From JAVBPT01 sp031549455 (GTDB taxonomy: Bacteria; Bacillota; Clostridia; Lachnospirales; JAKSVV01), in assembly GCA_031549455.1 (NCBI GenBank), contig JAVBPT010000073.1, positions 1 through 23,689 on the forward strand: a DNA stretch of 23,689 nt. Direction: 5' to 3'. Positions 1 through 8,368 of this stretch are shown here, one piece after another; the stretch's first letter is position 1; every line of letters starts with the position of its first letter. Under the pieces are notes generated by a model, which was given only the letters and a program-made list of their open reading frames with translations, was not told the origin of the DNA and ran no database searches. The translations under genes were made by a program, and so were the position numbers.

Positions 1-40
1 TCTACTTAACGTAGGAGAAGCAGGGATTACGATGGAATAA
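1..40 (+). CDS. 3' tail of an unidentified gene (partial)
   Basis: One frame is open from the left edge to a TAA at 38-40 and would end the protein in LLNVGEAGITME. A second plus-strand frame hits a stop at once. The stop lies 12 bases before a strong hairpin that would end transcription from this side, which suits a real gene end. Twelve residues are too few to identify a family. The strand and existence of the gene are inferred. Confidence 0.4.
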   Translation, partial: LLNVGEAGITME

Positions 41-52
41 AAAGGGATGAAA

Positions 53-93
53 ATATAAGAAAAAGGAGGTTTTTAACCTCCTTTTTCTTATAT
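53..93. terminator. Bidirectional terminator between the left-edge gene and tyrS
   Basis: A perfect 17-bp inverted repeat (53-69 with 77-93) surrounds a 7-base loop. The A-rich left arm and T-rich right arm make it usable from both strands. It contains the tyrS stop codon (88-90). Confidence 0.85.
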
Positions 94-1311
94 CAATTTC
101 ACTTTGATGAATGTTTTCTTTCCCTTTTGAACAATCAGCTCGTTCTCCTTAAAGTCTTCTAATTGGATAAGCTGGTTCAAATCTGTCATTTTTTCGGAAT
201 TGATTAGAAGTCCACCTTGTTCAATTAGACGCCTTGTTTCTGATCTGGATGGTGAGATGCCGGTCTTCTCAAGCAAGAGAATGATGTTTAATTCCGCCGT
301 TAACTCTTCCCTTGAAAGTTCTTTTGTAGGCATATTTTCATTTGATCCACTGCCAGAAAATAGAGCCAGTGCGGTTTCCTCTGCCTTTTTGGCTTCCAGT
401 TCCCCATGAATGATTTTTGTGATTTCATAAGCCAAAACTTTTTTGGCGTCATTCATCTTTTCTCCTGGAAGAGCAGAAAGTCTTCTGACCTCATCCATTG
501 GAAGAAAGGTCAGCTGGCATAGACAATTGTATACATCATCATCCTGGATATTTCTGAAATACTGATAAAATTCATATGGAGAAGTTTTATTGGCATCCAG
601 CCATAATGCTCCCTTTTCAGTTTTACCCATCTTTTTACCATCGCTGGTTAGTAGTAGGTTGAAGGTAAGGACGTTCACCTCTGCCTGTTCTTTCTTACGG
701 ATTAAATCAATCCCATATAACATATTGGACCACTGGTCATCTCCGCCCACTTGCAGTGTACAATGGTAATTTTTATACAACTGTAGGAAGTCATAGGACT
801 GCATCACCATGTAATTGAACTCAAGAAGCGAAAGACCTTGTTCCATTCGGGTTTTATAACATTCAAAGGTCAGCATTCGATTCACTGAAAAGTGAACTGC
901 GATTTCTCTCAAAAAGGGTAAGTATTCAAGCCCCAATAACCAGTCTACATTGTTTACCATCACTCCTCGATCATTTTCATAGGAGATGAATTTTGAAATT
1001 TGTTTTTTGATTCCTTCTGCATTCTGTTTCAAATCTTCCCAAGTAAGCATTTTTCTCATATCGTTTTTACCGGTTGGATCACCAATCGAAGCGGTACCAC
1101 CGCCAACTAGGGTGATAATTCTATGACCTGCTTTTTGAAGATGGCTCAGTGCCATTAGGGTAATAAAATGGCCAATGTGTAAGCTATCGGCAGTGGGGTC
1201 GTATCCACAGTATAAAGTTACCTGTTCGCTTGAAAGCACTTTTTTGACTGCCTCCTCGTTACTAGATTGTGCAATGTAACCTCTTTCTTTTAATACATCA
1301 AATGCGTTCAT
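88..1311 (-). CDS. tyrS: Tyrosyl-tRNA synthetase
   Basis: Attaches tyrosine to tRNA-Tyr in the cytoplasm in an ATP-dependent two-step reaction. The 407-aa protein has the class I signature HIGH at residues 45-48 and a KMSKS-like KMGKT near residue 228. The tyrosine and adenylate pocket segments (CGYDPT, QVGGDDQWSN) and a C-terminal S4-like RNA-binding segment from about residue 340 are also present. Length is close to the usual bacterial size. The ATG is preceded by AGGAGG at good spacing. The gene is transcribed alone from a strong promoter through a T-box leader, so it should be induced when uncharged tRNA-Tyr accumulates. Its stop codon lies inside the shared terminator. Nothing is missing. 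Confidence 0.98.
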   Translation of the reverse strand: MNAFDVLKERGYIAQSSNEEAVKKVLSSEQVTLYCGYDPTADSLHIGHFITLMALSHLQKAGHRIITLVGGGTASIGDPTGKNDMRKMLTWEDLKQNAEGIKKQISKFISYENDRGVMVNNVDWLLGLEYLPFLREIAVHFSVNRMLTFECYKTRMEQGLSLLEFNYMVMQSYDFLQLYKNYHCTLQVGGDDQWSNMLYGIDLIRKKEQAEVNVLTFNLLLTSDGKKMGKTEKGALWLDANKTSPYEFYQYFRNIQDDDVYNCLCQLTFLPMDEVRRLSALPGEKMNDAKKVLAYEITKIIHGELEAKKAEETALALFSGSGSNENMPTKELSREELTAELNIILLLEKTGISPSRSETRRLIEQGGLLINSEKMTDLNQLIQLEDFKENELIVQKGKKTFIKVKLI

Positions 1312-1321
1312 AAAAACCTCC

Positions 1322-1538
1322 TAAAATTGAAAAAAGCACCACGAAACATCAAAGGACGCTTCTGCGTGGTACCACCTTTATTATCATTTTTTACAATGAT
1401 CACTCTTTATATAACACGAATGTGTTAACAATTTAAACGGCTCAAATGGGTAATTCGTATTCGTTATAAGATCTTTCACCATGCGATCTCTCTCTTTATC
1501 CCAACAATACTACTATCATTTTTCATTGCCTATATTTA
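1322..1538 (-). promoter_or_regulatory. Tyrosine T-box leader of tyrS
   Basis: Read on the minus strand, the leader has a stem I region with an AGAGAG motif, a GGTGAAAGATC distal segment and a tyrosine codon TAC in a GAATACGAA context (TAC at 1457-1459, the likely specifier; a second TAC lies at 1450-1452). It ends with the conserved T-box sequence GGTGGTACCACG (about 1365-1376). This overlaps a terminator hairpin (CCACG, then AAGCGTC paired with GATGTTT, then CGTGG) followed by six T, just before the tyrS ribosome site. Uncharged tRNA-Tyr should stabilise the antiterminator. The match to T-box architecture is clear; the exact specifier register is inferred. Confidence 0.93.
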
Positions 1539-1544
1539 TAAACG

Positions 1545-1573
1545 ATCATATCATAAGGAGAACGCGTTGTCAA
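1545..1573 (-). promoter_or_regulatory. Promoter of tyrS T-box transcript
   Basis: On the minus strand a perfect -35 TTGACA (1568-1573) is separated by 17 bp from -10 TATGAT (1545-1550). The start point is expected near 1538, which sets the 5' end of the T-box leader. Confidence 0.88.
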
Positions 1574-1641
1574 TATTTTTATTAAAAAAGGTGTAAAAAT
1601 TTTGAGATGTTTGAAATTGGGAATAAAATTCTGAAAAACCC

Positions 1642-1670
1642 TTGCTTTTTATACATTTTTGTTATAATAT
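1642..1670 (+). promoter_or_regulatory. Promoter of the 1696 gene
   Basis: TTGCTT (1642-1647), 17 bp, then TAATAT (1665-1670); an overlapping TATAAT sits at 1663-1668. Transcription would start near 1677, so the upstream ATG at 1678 is an unlikely start codon. Confidence 0.6.
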
Positions 1671-1695
1671 GTAAAATATGTATATAGGAGGCAAA

Positions 1696-2259
1696 ATGTT
1701 TCGTTTTCATAAAATTGATATAGAAGGTCCGAAAGTATGGTATTTAGAACATTACTCCAAAGGATTTAATATGTCTATCGTTCATCATAGACTCAAAACC
1801 AAGTATAAATTCTATGTGTGCAAATATAAAGCGAGCGAACTGATTGAATGTTCCATCACAGCAATTAAGAAGGATTACACTGAAATCTGTCTGTTTAAGG
1901 ATTCAAAGACCTGGGATGATGGCATTTTTGTGGATGTAAAAAATCCAAATGGTTTAACGCAGTCCTATTTGACAGATTCTATATCGGAAGACAATAAACT
2001 TGTTGCAAGAGAAATACAGTATAATATCATAAAAGAGATCAAAACGTGTATTGAAATGATTAAATCTAGGTGGGAGTATGATACCGATATGATGATTTTA
2101 CTAGAGTCTTTAATTGAAATTCTTGAAAACCCTGTTCTTCTAAACACAAAAGAGAAAATGGAAAAACATTTGGTCCTATTTTTGGATAAGTTGCTGATCC
2201 GAATGGATCTTTTAAAAAAAGAAAAAACAACAATAGGATTGACAAATATTGTAAAATAG
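1696..2259 (+). CDS. Hypothetical protein of 187 aa, unrecognised
   Basis: I do not recognise this family. I place the start at the ATG at 1696 because an ATAGGAGG ribosome site ends four bases before it. The ATG at 1678 has no site and sits at the predicted transcription start. The protein is soluble-looking, lysine-rich and without signal peptide or membrane segments. The first ~85 residues look like a mixed beta-type domain (many aromatic and beta-prone stretches, with FYVCKYK). The last ~95 residues look helical, with repeated leucine, isoleucine and glutamate. It has its own promoter, and the zapA-like promoter lies inside its last codons, so the two genes can be transcribed separately. 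Position next to zapA hints at a division or envelope role, but that is only context. Confidence 0.75.
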   Translation: MFRFHKIDIEGPKVWYLEHYSKGFNMSIVHHRLKTKYKFYVCKYKASELIECSITAIKKDYTEICLFKDSKTWDDGIFVDVKNPNGLTQSYLTDSISEDNKLVAREIQYNIIKEIKTCIEMIKSRWEYDTDMMILLESLIEILENPVLLNTKEKMEKHLVLFLDKLLIRMDLLKKEKTTIGLTNIVK

Positions 2260-2267
2260 AGTAAAAT
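2239..2267 (+). promoter_or_regulatory. Promoter of zapA-like gene, inside the upstream coding region
   Basis: Perfect TTGACA (2239-2244), 17-bp spacer, TAAAAT (2262-2267). The -35 box lies within the last codons of the preceding gene. Expected start near 2274, which excludes the ATG at 2266 as a start codon. Confidence 0.85.
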
Positions 2268-2289
2268 GCATGTAGAAAAGGAGAAGGCT

Positions 2290-2793
2290 ATGAATCCATT
2301 AATTGACGGATTTAATAGAATAGAAAGTTCTGAAAAAGATAAGTTTCAAAATCAAATGGAACAGATGCATAGTGTTATGCAGCGAACATCTATCACGAAT
2401 AATCCAGTGCATACAAAGCTAGATGACAAGCGCAAGGTGGATGTCTTAATTGATGGTCTTATTTATACGCTTGTAAGTGAAGATGATGAAACCTATATGC
2501 AGAAAGTGGCTTTTTATATTAATCAAAAAATTGCAGATGTTAAAAAGATGGAATCGGCTAGAAATTTGGACTTAAGAGAACTCGCATTGCTAGCCAGCAT
2601 TAATATCGCAGATGAATATCTGAAATCACTAACCGAGTCTAAGGAAGATGAAATTAGTTTGCAGAATGCAAAAGCGGAAATTGATATTTATAAGAATGAA
2701 TATAAAAAAATTAATGATGAAAATGAAAAATTAAAAGCAGAGATTGAAAAATTAAAACTTGAAAACATGAGACTTGGAAATAGAAATTACTAA
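2290..2793 (+). CDS. zapA: Cell division protein ZapA-like
   Basis: ZapA proteins bind FtsZ and cross-link its filaments at the division site. The 167-aa protein has a ZapA-type globular domain at about residues 45-120: a VDVLIDGLIYTLVSEDDE start, the segment YMQKVAFYINQKI, then a helical LALLASINIADEYL. A long charged coiled coil rich in EKLKAEIEKL follows to the end. The typical Firmicute ZapA is about 85-100 aa, so this form has extra N-terminal (about 45 aa) and C-terminal parts. I start it at the ATG at 2290, which follows AAGGAG and lies downstream of the predicted transcription start. An in-frame ATG at 2266 would be untranscribed from this promoter. The family call rests on the central domain. 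Confidence 0.85.
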   Translation: MNPLIDGFNRIESSEKDKFQNQMEQMHSVMQRTSITNNPVHTKLDDKRKVDVLIDGLIYTLVSEDDETYMQKVAFYINQKIADVKKMESARNLDLRELALLASINIADEYLKSLTESKEDEISLQNAKAEIDIYKNEYKKINDENEKLKAEIEKLKLENMRLGNRNY

Positions 2794-2816
2794 AACATAG
2801 GCATTGCCTATGTTTT
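2792..2816. terminator. Bidirectional terminator between zapA-like and dnaI-like genes
   Basis: A perfect 11-bp stem (2792-2802 with 2806-2816) with a 3-base loop; A-rich on the left and T-rich on the right. It serves the two converging transcription units and abuts both stop codons. Confidence 0.85.
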
Positions 2817-3800
2817 TTACTTTTCATACTTGGCTCGTACCCGTATGTCGTTTCCGAAGAACCTAAAAATTTCATAATTTCCAAGTATTCGTGAATAGAT
2901 GCGTGTAGAATATTTATCTCTTAAATCATTTAGAGAAAGATTGGTAGAAATAATAGTTGACTTGTTCTTAATAAAACGAACATTGATAATGTTAAATAGT
3001 TCCGACATGGTTAGGGAAGTGGCAAACTCGGTTCCAAGATCGTCTATAATCAGCAGATCTGCATCTAATAATCCTTCCATTGGATTGTAATCCAGTTTGG
3101 TGGATTCCTTATTAAACACATGTTCCGAAATATCTTTAAAAAGTTCGAAGGCTGTATAATATAAGACAGAATAATGTTTATTCAACAGTTTTTCGGCAAT
3201 ACAGTTGCAGAGAAAAGTTTTGCCAAGACCAGGTTGTCCGTAGAAAAGTAAATTTTTGTTGTCCCCAAAATGATCGCAGAATGCTAGTGCTGCGTTGTAA
3301 ATAATTTGAATGTTTTCACGGGGTGAATTGACCTCGTTCTGATAAGGAATGGTTGGGTACTTATTGAAATCGAATGTATTAAAATTTTCCTTTTCAAAAA
3401 CCTTTTTTAGGTTTGTGTTTTCATATTGATAATTAATAAAATGAATCTTCAAACAGTGACACATTGCGTTTTCAACAAATCCAGTATCTTTGCAAGTCTC
3501 ACAGCTATGTTTAATGGAAAGAAGAGAAGGGTCTAATCCAATGCTCTTCATATATTTTTCTCTATTGTCAAACTCTGTTTGAATCTCATCCTTCACTTTT
3601 TGCCTCTCACTTTGGTTAGTGGAAAGATTTAGCCTGGCAAGTTTGATCGACAGGCCTTGGATCTTTTCCTCAAATTCTTTGAGCTCAGGATGCATCTCAT
3701 ATAATTTATTTCGTTCCAAAATGAAAGACTCTTCTTTTTCCAGAAGAGTTTTTTCATATTCGGAAATAATTTTTAAATATTCATTTCTAGAAATGTACAT
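2817..3800 (-). CDS. dnaI: Helicase loader, DnaI/DnaC-type AAA+ ATPase
   Basis: Loads the replicative helicase onto DNA during initiation and restart. The 327-aa protein has a helical N-terminal part (1-95) and a zinc-binding cluster with cysteines at 100, 103, 114 and 116, as in Bacillus DnaI. The AAA+ ATPase domain carries Walker A GQPGLGKT (188-195), Walker B LLIIDD ending at 252-253, and a sensor segment TIISTNLS. It is the second gene of an operon with the dnaD-like gene, whose stop codon lies 3 bases upstream of this ATG. The AAGGT site is therefore inside the end of dnaD. IstB transposition helpers share this ATPase fold, but the zinc cluster and the DnaD neighbour favour the replication role. 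Confidence 0.92.
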   Translation of the reverse strand: MYISRNEYLKIISEYEKTLLEKEESFILERNKLYEMHPELKEFEEKIQGLSIKLARLNLSTNQSERQKVKDEIQTEFDNREKYMKSIGLDPSLLSIKHSCETCKDTGFVENAMCHCLKIHFINYQYENTNLKKVFEKENFNTFDFNKYPTIPYQNEVNSPRENIQIIYNAALAFCDHFGDNKNLLFYGQPGLGKTFLCNCIAEKLLNKHYSVLYYTAFELFKDISEHVFNKESTKLDYNPMEGLLDADLLIIDDLGTEFATSLTMSELFNIINVRFIKNKSTIISTNLSLNDLRDKYSTRIYSRILGNYEIFRFFGNDIRVRAKYEK

Positions 3801-3803
3801 ACG

Positions 3804-4865
3804 TTACCTTCCGTATTTTTTCAAAAAATATTCTTTCTCAAGGTGATCTACGTTATCATACTCCAAGCTTTCTTGCCCGAAGTTTGCAAATTTATTTTTT
3901 ATTTTTGCTGCACTTTTAATTGTGGAGCAGGGTCTAGTATCCTGAGTCTTTTTCATTGTGTTTTTAAGAATGCCGTCCGCGTAAGGAAAACTTGATTCAT
4001 GAATTGTTGTCATGGTTTTATCACAAGCCTCATAAATGGAATCGAGTGAGAGTTTATACTCATGAAGCCACTTATCCATAAAAGAAACCTCACTGAGCGT
4101 AGCTTCACGTTCTGTGATGCCAAACCGTTTTAGAATAAGATCATGATTTGTATTTTTGTTCAATTGATCCAGGTAGGTTTTAACCTCATCATAACCTGTA
4201 ATATTTTGTTCGGATAGTGTTGAGGCAAATGTCTTCACATTCTTTAGCAAGCTTACAATTTTTTTCACATTTTTATTATGGAATATGTAGGTCACAAGCA
4301 GCTTAAGTGTTTCTCCATCCAATTTGTTTGTCTCATCATCAAAAAGAGAAATCAGGTTTTGAACGTTGGTAGGTGTAAAGCTAGAACCGTATAAATTTTC
4401 GATAAAGCTCATTAGATTCTGTATATCTGGATTTTTCTTAATAATATAAAGGGTCTCTTCAGAAGAATAGTTCTTTGTGTTTGCTTCTTGATAAGAAGCG
4501 GACAGGTTTTTATATCCCGTTTTCGAAGTGGTTAAATCATCATTTTCATACATAGAATCCTCCGTATCGATTGTTTCGATATCTTTTATAAAGGAAAGTG
4601 AGTACCCATTATTTGCCTTCGTAAATTTGAGAACACCCGCTTTGTGCCAGAACTTAAGAGCGATCACCACATCCGATTCAAGAACATCCAGCGTATTTGC
4701 AATCTCTTCCATACTAACCTGAATATTTTGTTCATTTAGCATTAACATATAAATATAAACTTTAACAAAGGTAGCATTAGCAGTGGGCATGTGTTCGCAA
4801 ATGAATGTATTGCTAATTAAGGTAAAATCAGTATTCGACTGATTGTTAAAGTTTATAAAATTCAT
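3804..4865 (-). CDS. DnaD-domain replication initiation protein
   Basis: DnaD/DnaB-type proteins remodel DNA at origins and recruit the helicase loader in Firmicutes. The 353-aa protein begins with a winged-helix-like segment (about 20-100, including VSMEEIANTLDVLESDVVIALKFW). One DnaD-like helical domain follows at about 130-210, with the pattern YIIKKNPDIQNLMSFIENLYG. A second is at about 225-300 and holds LKRFGITEREATLSEVSFMDKW. The C-terminal tail LEKEYFLKKYGR is typical of the family. The ATG is preceded by GGGAGA. It heads the two-gene minus-strand unit with the DnaI-like gene, the same partnership as in other Clostridia. Length and double DnaD domain fit the larger clostridial form, which combines features of Bacillus DnaB and DnaD. 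Confidence 0.88.
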   Translation of the reverse strand: MNFINFNNQSNTDFTLISNTFICEHMPTANATFVKVYIYMLMLNEQNIQVSMEEIANTLDVLESDVVIALKFWHKAGVLKFTKANNGYSLSFIKDIETIDTEDSMYENDDLTTSKTGYKNLSASYQEANTKNYSSEETLYIIKKNPDIQNLMSFIENLYGSSFTPTNVQNLISLFDDETNKLDGETLKLLVTYIFHNKNVKKIVSLLKNVKTFASTLSEQNITGYDEVKTYLDQLNKNTNHDLILKRFGITEREATLSEVSFMDKWLHEYKLSLDSIYEACDKTMTTIHESSFPYADGILKNTMKKTQDTRPCSTIKSAAKIKNKFANFGQESLEYDNVDHLEKEYFLKKYGR

Positions 4866-4888
4866 TTTTCTCTCCCAAAGTTATCTAT

Positions 4889-4917
4889 ATATTAAATCAT
4901 TTTTGGACAAGTGTCAA
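4889..4917 (-). promoter_or_regulatory. Promoter of dnaD-dnaI unit
   Basis: On the minus strand, perfect TTGACA (4912-4917), 17-bp spacer, TAATAT (4889-4894). It faces the tilS promoter back to back, the two -35 boxes being about 31 bp apart. Confidence 0.88.
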
Positions 4918-4948
4918 GAACAAAAAAATACCTATTATTTCCTTTTCA

Positions 4949-4977
4949 TTTACATTCTTTTATTTATCTGTTATAAT
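4949..4977 (+). promoter_or_regulatory. Promoter of tilS
   Basis: TTTACA (4949-4954), 17-bp spacer, perfect TATAAT (4972-4977). Expected start near 4984, leaving a leader of about 30 nt before the ATG. Confidence 0.85.
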
Positions 4978-5015
4978 TGACTTAAAAAAAATTTGAATTT
5001 GGCATTTGGGGAAGC

Positions 5016-6419
5016 ATGGAAGAAAAAGTAAAAGAGTGGGTCAACGCGAAAAAAATAATTGAAGGAGGAGATCGAATTGTGGTAGGTATTTCTGGGGGAC
5101 CAGATTCCATGGCACTTTTGCATCTTCTTCTTTCCATGAAGAAGGACTATGCACTCACGATTTTTGCCGCGCATGTCAATCACTCCACCAGAAATGGGGA
5201 TTCTGATCGGGACCAGGCCTTTGTGGAGCGTGAATGTGAGCGCTTAGAGGTACCATGCTTTGCAAAGAAGTTTGATTCAAAGCAGAAAGCAAAAGAGGAG
5301 AAAAAATCGGAAGAGGAGATCGGAAGAATTTACAGGTATGCATTTTTTGATGAGGTTCTAGAAAAAGTAGGGGCGAATAAGATTGCAACGGCGCACCAAA
5401 GGGATGATGTGGTTGAAACTTTCCTCATGAACCTCACAAGGGGGACTGGTCTATCCGGACTCATTGGAATTAAGTCTGTGAATGGTAGAATTATCCGGCC
5501 GCTGCTTTGTGCTACAAAGGATGAAATTTTTGTTTTTCTTAAAAAACAAAATATTTTGTATGTAGAAGATTATACAAACCTGGAAAGTACATATACTAGA
5601 AATAAATTTAGAAATGATGTTCTTCCTTATCTCAAACGCAATGTGAATTCAAATGTGGAGGAGAATATTGTTAATACGATTGCGTTACTGGAGCAAGATC
5701 ATGCCTACATTGAAGAGCAGGTGGAAAAGGTGATTGGGGAGTTGGCGTATTGGTATGATGAACAGGAAAAAATTGCAAGGTGGAGTATAAAAGAGCTTCG
5801 GCTTCTTTCGCCTTCTATCCTCTCGAGAATAATTAGAAGATCCATCAAACAAATTCTTGGAAACTTAAATAATATTTCGAGTGTTCACATCCACCAGATC
5901 ATGGAGCTTCTACAAAAAGAAACCGGAAAGGAGATTCGGATTTGTGAGGCGCTCCTGGTTCGTGTGGAGTATGATGATCTTCTGTTTGAACATATTTCAC
6001 AAGATGATGGAAAACAAGAAGTCTGGGTGAAGGTGGATGAGATACAAGACGAGGTAACTTTAACGGTTTTTGAAAGGAAGTTAAGATTTCGTTTGCTAGA
6101 AAATAGTGAGTTGCTTAAGGACGAGATTGAGAAAAATAAGGAGAATAGACAGATCGAATATTTTAATTTTGACCGGATCGATGGAAAACTTGTGGTTCGG
6201 ACAAGGAAAGATGGAGATCGGATTGCCATCCATAAAGAAGGAAAAACAAAAAAAGTGAAGGAAATTTTGATTGAGCTGAAAATGCCAGAAAGGGCGCGAA
6301 AGGAAGTCCTTATTGTTAGTGACCAAACGGAGATTTTATGGATCGGAGGTATTCGTTATAATCCATTATTTGAGGTTTTATCGGATACAAAGAAGGTATT
6401 AAAAATTGAATTGACATAG
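5016..6419 (+). CDS. tilS: tRNA(Ile)-lysidine synthetase
   Basis: Converts the wobble cytidine of the CAU-anticodon tRNA-Ile to lysidine using ATP and lysine, so that AUA is read as isoleucine. The 467-aa protein has the PP-loop motif SGGPDS at residues 26-31 and the neighbouring family blocks HVNHSTR and TAHQRDDVVETFLMNLTRGTGLSG. A substrate-binding middle region and a C-terminal TilS domain (from about 385, with RTRKDGDRI and LWIGGIRYN) follow. Length is normal for the full-length form. The start ATG follows GGGGA, a modest ribosome site. The ftsH promoter lies in its last codons. In many Firmicutes tilS is directly followed by hpt and ftsH; here hpt is absent from between them. Confidence 0.97.
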   Translation: MEEKVKEWVNAKKIIEGGDRIVVGISGGPDSMALLHLLLSMKKDYALTIFAAHVNHSTRNGDSDRDQAFVERECERLEVPCFAKKFDSKQKAKEEKKSEEEIGRIYRYAFFDEVLEKVGANKIATAHQRDDVVETFLMNLTRGTGLSGLIGIKSVNGRIIRPLLCATKDEIFVFLKKQNILYVEDYTNLESTYTRNKFRNDVLPYLKRNVNSNVEENIVNTIALLEQDHAYIEEQVEKVIGELAYWYDEQEKIARWSIKELRLLSPSILSRIIRRSIKQILGNLNNISSVHIHQIMELLQKETGKEIRICEALLVRVEYDDLLFEHISQDDGKQEVWVKVDEIQDEVTLTVFERKLRFRLLENSELLKDEIEKNKENRQIEYFNFDRIDGKLVVRTRKDGDRIAIHKEGKTKKVKEILIELKMPERARKEVLIVSDQTEILWIGGIRYNPLFEVLSDTKKVLKIELT

Positions 6420-6439
6420 ATTTTTATATATGTTAGTAT
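6411..6439 (+). promoter_or_regulatory. Promoter of ftsH operon, inside the end of tilS
   Basis: Perfect TTGACA (6411-6416), 17-bp spacer, TAGTAT (6434-6439). Expected start near 6446, which is downstream of the ATG at 6443. Confidence 0.85.
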
Positions 6440-6466
6440 GAAATGACTACGGTTAGGGAGGATGTT

Positions 6467-8368
6467 TTGAAAAAGTTTATAAACGAATTTGGACTATATA
6501 TTTTGATTTTTGGGATTATACTGATCATTGTTTCAATGTCACAAGAGGTACTCTTTACAAAGACAAAGAAGGTGGTGGAGAAGACTTATACAGATCTCAT
6601 ATTGGCTGTTACCACCGGAAATATTGAACAAATCAATATTTCATCGAATGATAAGGGGAAGAATATTACGGTGAAGGCTTACATAAAGAATCCCGATGAT
6701 GAAAAAAATTTATTAATTGTGGAAACAGTGGTGCCAGATGCAACTGCTTTTATGAGTCTGGTTGATGATTCCATTATAAAATTTCCGGAGATGCAGGCCA
6801 AGATTAAAAAAGAGGAAGACCTTAGTTGGCTTACGAATCTAATTCCAACGGTTATTATGATTGTCCTATTTGTGATTATCCTGACCATTTTCATGAGTCA
6901 ATCAAGTGGAGGGGGCGGTAGGCTCAACTCATTTGGCAAAAGTAAAGCCAAAGTGTATATTGATGAAAACAAGAAGGTGAATTTTAATAAAGTGGCGGGA
7001 CTCATAGAAGAGAAAGAAGAGTTAACTGAAATTGTGGAGTTCCTAAAAGAACCGAAAAAATTCATCACTATGGGTGCCAGAATTCCAAAGGGCGTTTTAT
7101 TAGTTGGGCCTCCCGGAACAGGAAAAACACTGCTTGGAAAGGCGGTTGCTGGTGAAGCAGGTGTTCCGTTCTTTAGTATTTCGGGCTCGGATTTCGTTGA
7201 AATGTTCGTAGGGGTGGGGGCTTCTAGAGTACGGGATCTTTTTGAACAGGCGAAGAAAAACACACCTTGTATCGTCTTTATTGATGAGATTGATGCAGTG
7301 GGTAGAAAAAGAGGAGCCGGACTTGGCGGAGGGCATGATGAAAGAGAACAAACCCTAAATCAATTGCTCGTAGAGATGGATGGATTTAATCCAAACCAAG
7401 GAGTGATTGTTCTTGCGGCTACCAACCGAGTGGATATTTTGGATCCAGCTATCTTAAGGCCGGGACGTTTTGACCGAAGAGTCTATGTTGGGAAACCAGA
7501 CGTAAAGGGAAGAGAGCAAATTCTAAAAGTGCATGCAGAGGGAAAACCCTTTGAAGAGGATGTAAACTTTGAGGTGGTTGCAAAGACCACTGCTGGATTT
7601 ACAGGTGCAGATCTTGAAAACATCTTAAATGAAGCGGCCATCAATGCGGCCAAAAATAATAAAAAGAAAATTGCAATGTATGATATTCAACGTGCCTTTG
7701 TAAAAGTGGGAATTGGAACTGAGAAGAAGAGTAAAGTGATCTCAGAAAAAGAAAAGAAAGTGACTGCCTATCATGAGGCGGGCCATGCCATCTTACATCA
7801 TGTGTTAGCGGATATGGATGAGGTGCATAGCATTTCGATTATTCCGACTGGTCTTGCTGGCGGGTATACGATGCCTCTTCCAAAAGAGGACCGTCAAACC
7901 CTCACAAAATCTTTTATGGAGCAAGAAATTATTGCCTTACTTGGGGGAAGGGTTGCTGAGTATTTAAAAATGGGTGACATCACGACGGGCGCAAGTAATG
8001 ACATCGAAAGAGCTTCTGGCATTGCGCGAGACATGGTTACAAAATATGGTATGAGCACAATCCTGGGTCCTATTCAATATGGCTCTGAGAGTGACGAGGT
8101 ATTTATTGGAAAAGATTTTGGCCATGTTAAAAATTATGGAGAAGATGTGGCGAGAATTATTGATGAGGAAATCAAAAGAATTATTGATGTCCAATATAAA
8201 AAAGCGGAGGAGATTTTAAAACAATATGATACGATTTTAGACAAAACCGCCTATTACTTAATCGAACGAGAAAAATTGACAGGTGAAGAATTTGCAAGAT
8301 TGTTTGATGGTGAAGAATTAGAGCCTCTTGATTTTGAAGCGAAAGAAGAGCCAAAAGAGGAAGAATGA
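6467..8368 (+). CDS. ftsH: ATP-dependent zinc metalloprotease FtsH
   Basis: Membrane-anchored AAA+ protease that extracts and degrades membrane and regulatory proteins. From the TTG at 6467 the protein has 633 aa: a membrane segment at about 6-24, an outer domain of about 90 aa, a second membrane segment at about 125-143 and a GGGG linker. The AAA domain has Walker A GPPGTGKT (214-221) and Walker B IVFIDEID, and the peptidase domain has the zinc motif HEAGH (436-440). I prefer TTG at 6467 because AGGGAGG ends 5 bases before it. The in-frame ATG at 6443 has no ribosome site and precedes the predicted transcription start. The C-terminus is strongly acidic. The stop overlaps the next gene by 4 bases (ATGA). 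Confidence 0.96.
   Translation: MKKFINEFGLYILIFGIILIIVSMSQEVLFTKTKKVVEKTYTDLILAVTTGNIEQINISSNDKGKNITVKAYIKNPDDEKNLLIVETVVPDATAFMSLVDDSIIKFPEMQAKIKKEEDLSWLTNLIPTVIMIVLFVIILTIFMSQSSGGGGRLNSFGKSKAKVYIDENKKVNFNKVAGLIEEKEELTEIVEFLKEPKKFITMGARIPKGVLLVGPPGTGKTLLGKAVAGEAGVPFFSISGSDFVEMFVGVGASRVRDLFEQAKKNTPCIVFIDEIDAVGRKRGAGLGGGHDEREQTLNQLLVEMDGFNPNQGVIVLAATNRVDILDPAILRPGRFDRRVYVGKPDVKGREQILKVHAEGKPFEEDVNFEVVAKTTAGFTGADLENILNEAAINAAKNNKKKIAMYDIQRAFVKVGIGTEKKSKVISEKEKKVTAYHEAGHAILHHVLADMDEVHSISIIPTGLAGGYTMPLPKEDRQTLTKSFMEQEIIALLGGRVAEYLKMGDITTGASNDIERASGIARDMVTKYGMSTILGPIQYGSESDEVFIGKDFGHVKNYGEDVARIIDEEIKRIIDVQYKKAEEILKQYDTILDKTAYYLIEREKLTGEEFARLFDGEELEPLDFEAKEEPKEEE

Noticed and set aside
2817..3800. 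IstB-type transposition helper, hence an insertion sequence
   Set aside because: The zinc cluster, the DnaD-domain partner in the same operon and the lack of any transposase or terminal repeats point to a replication loader.
5176..5388. Minus-strand 70-codon frame opposite tilS
   Set aside because: Lies wholly opposite a clear tilS catalytic region, has low-complexity odd composition, and no ribosome site or promoter.
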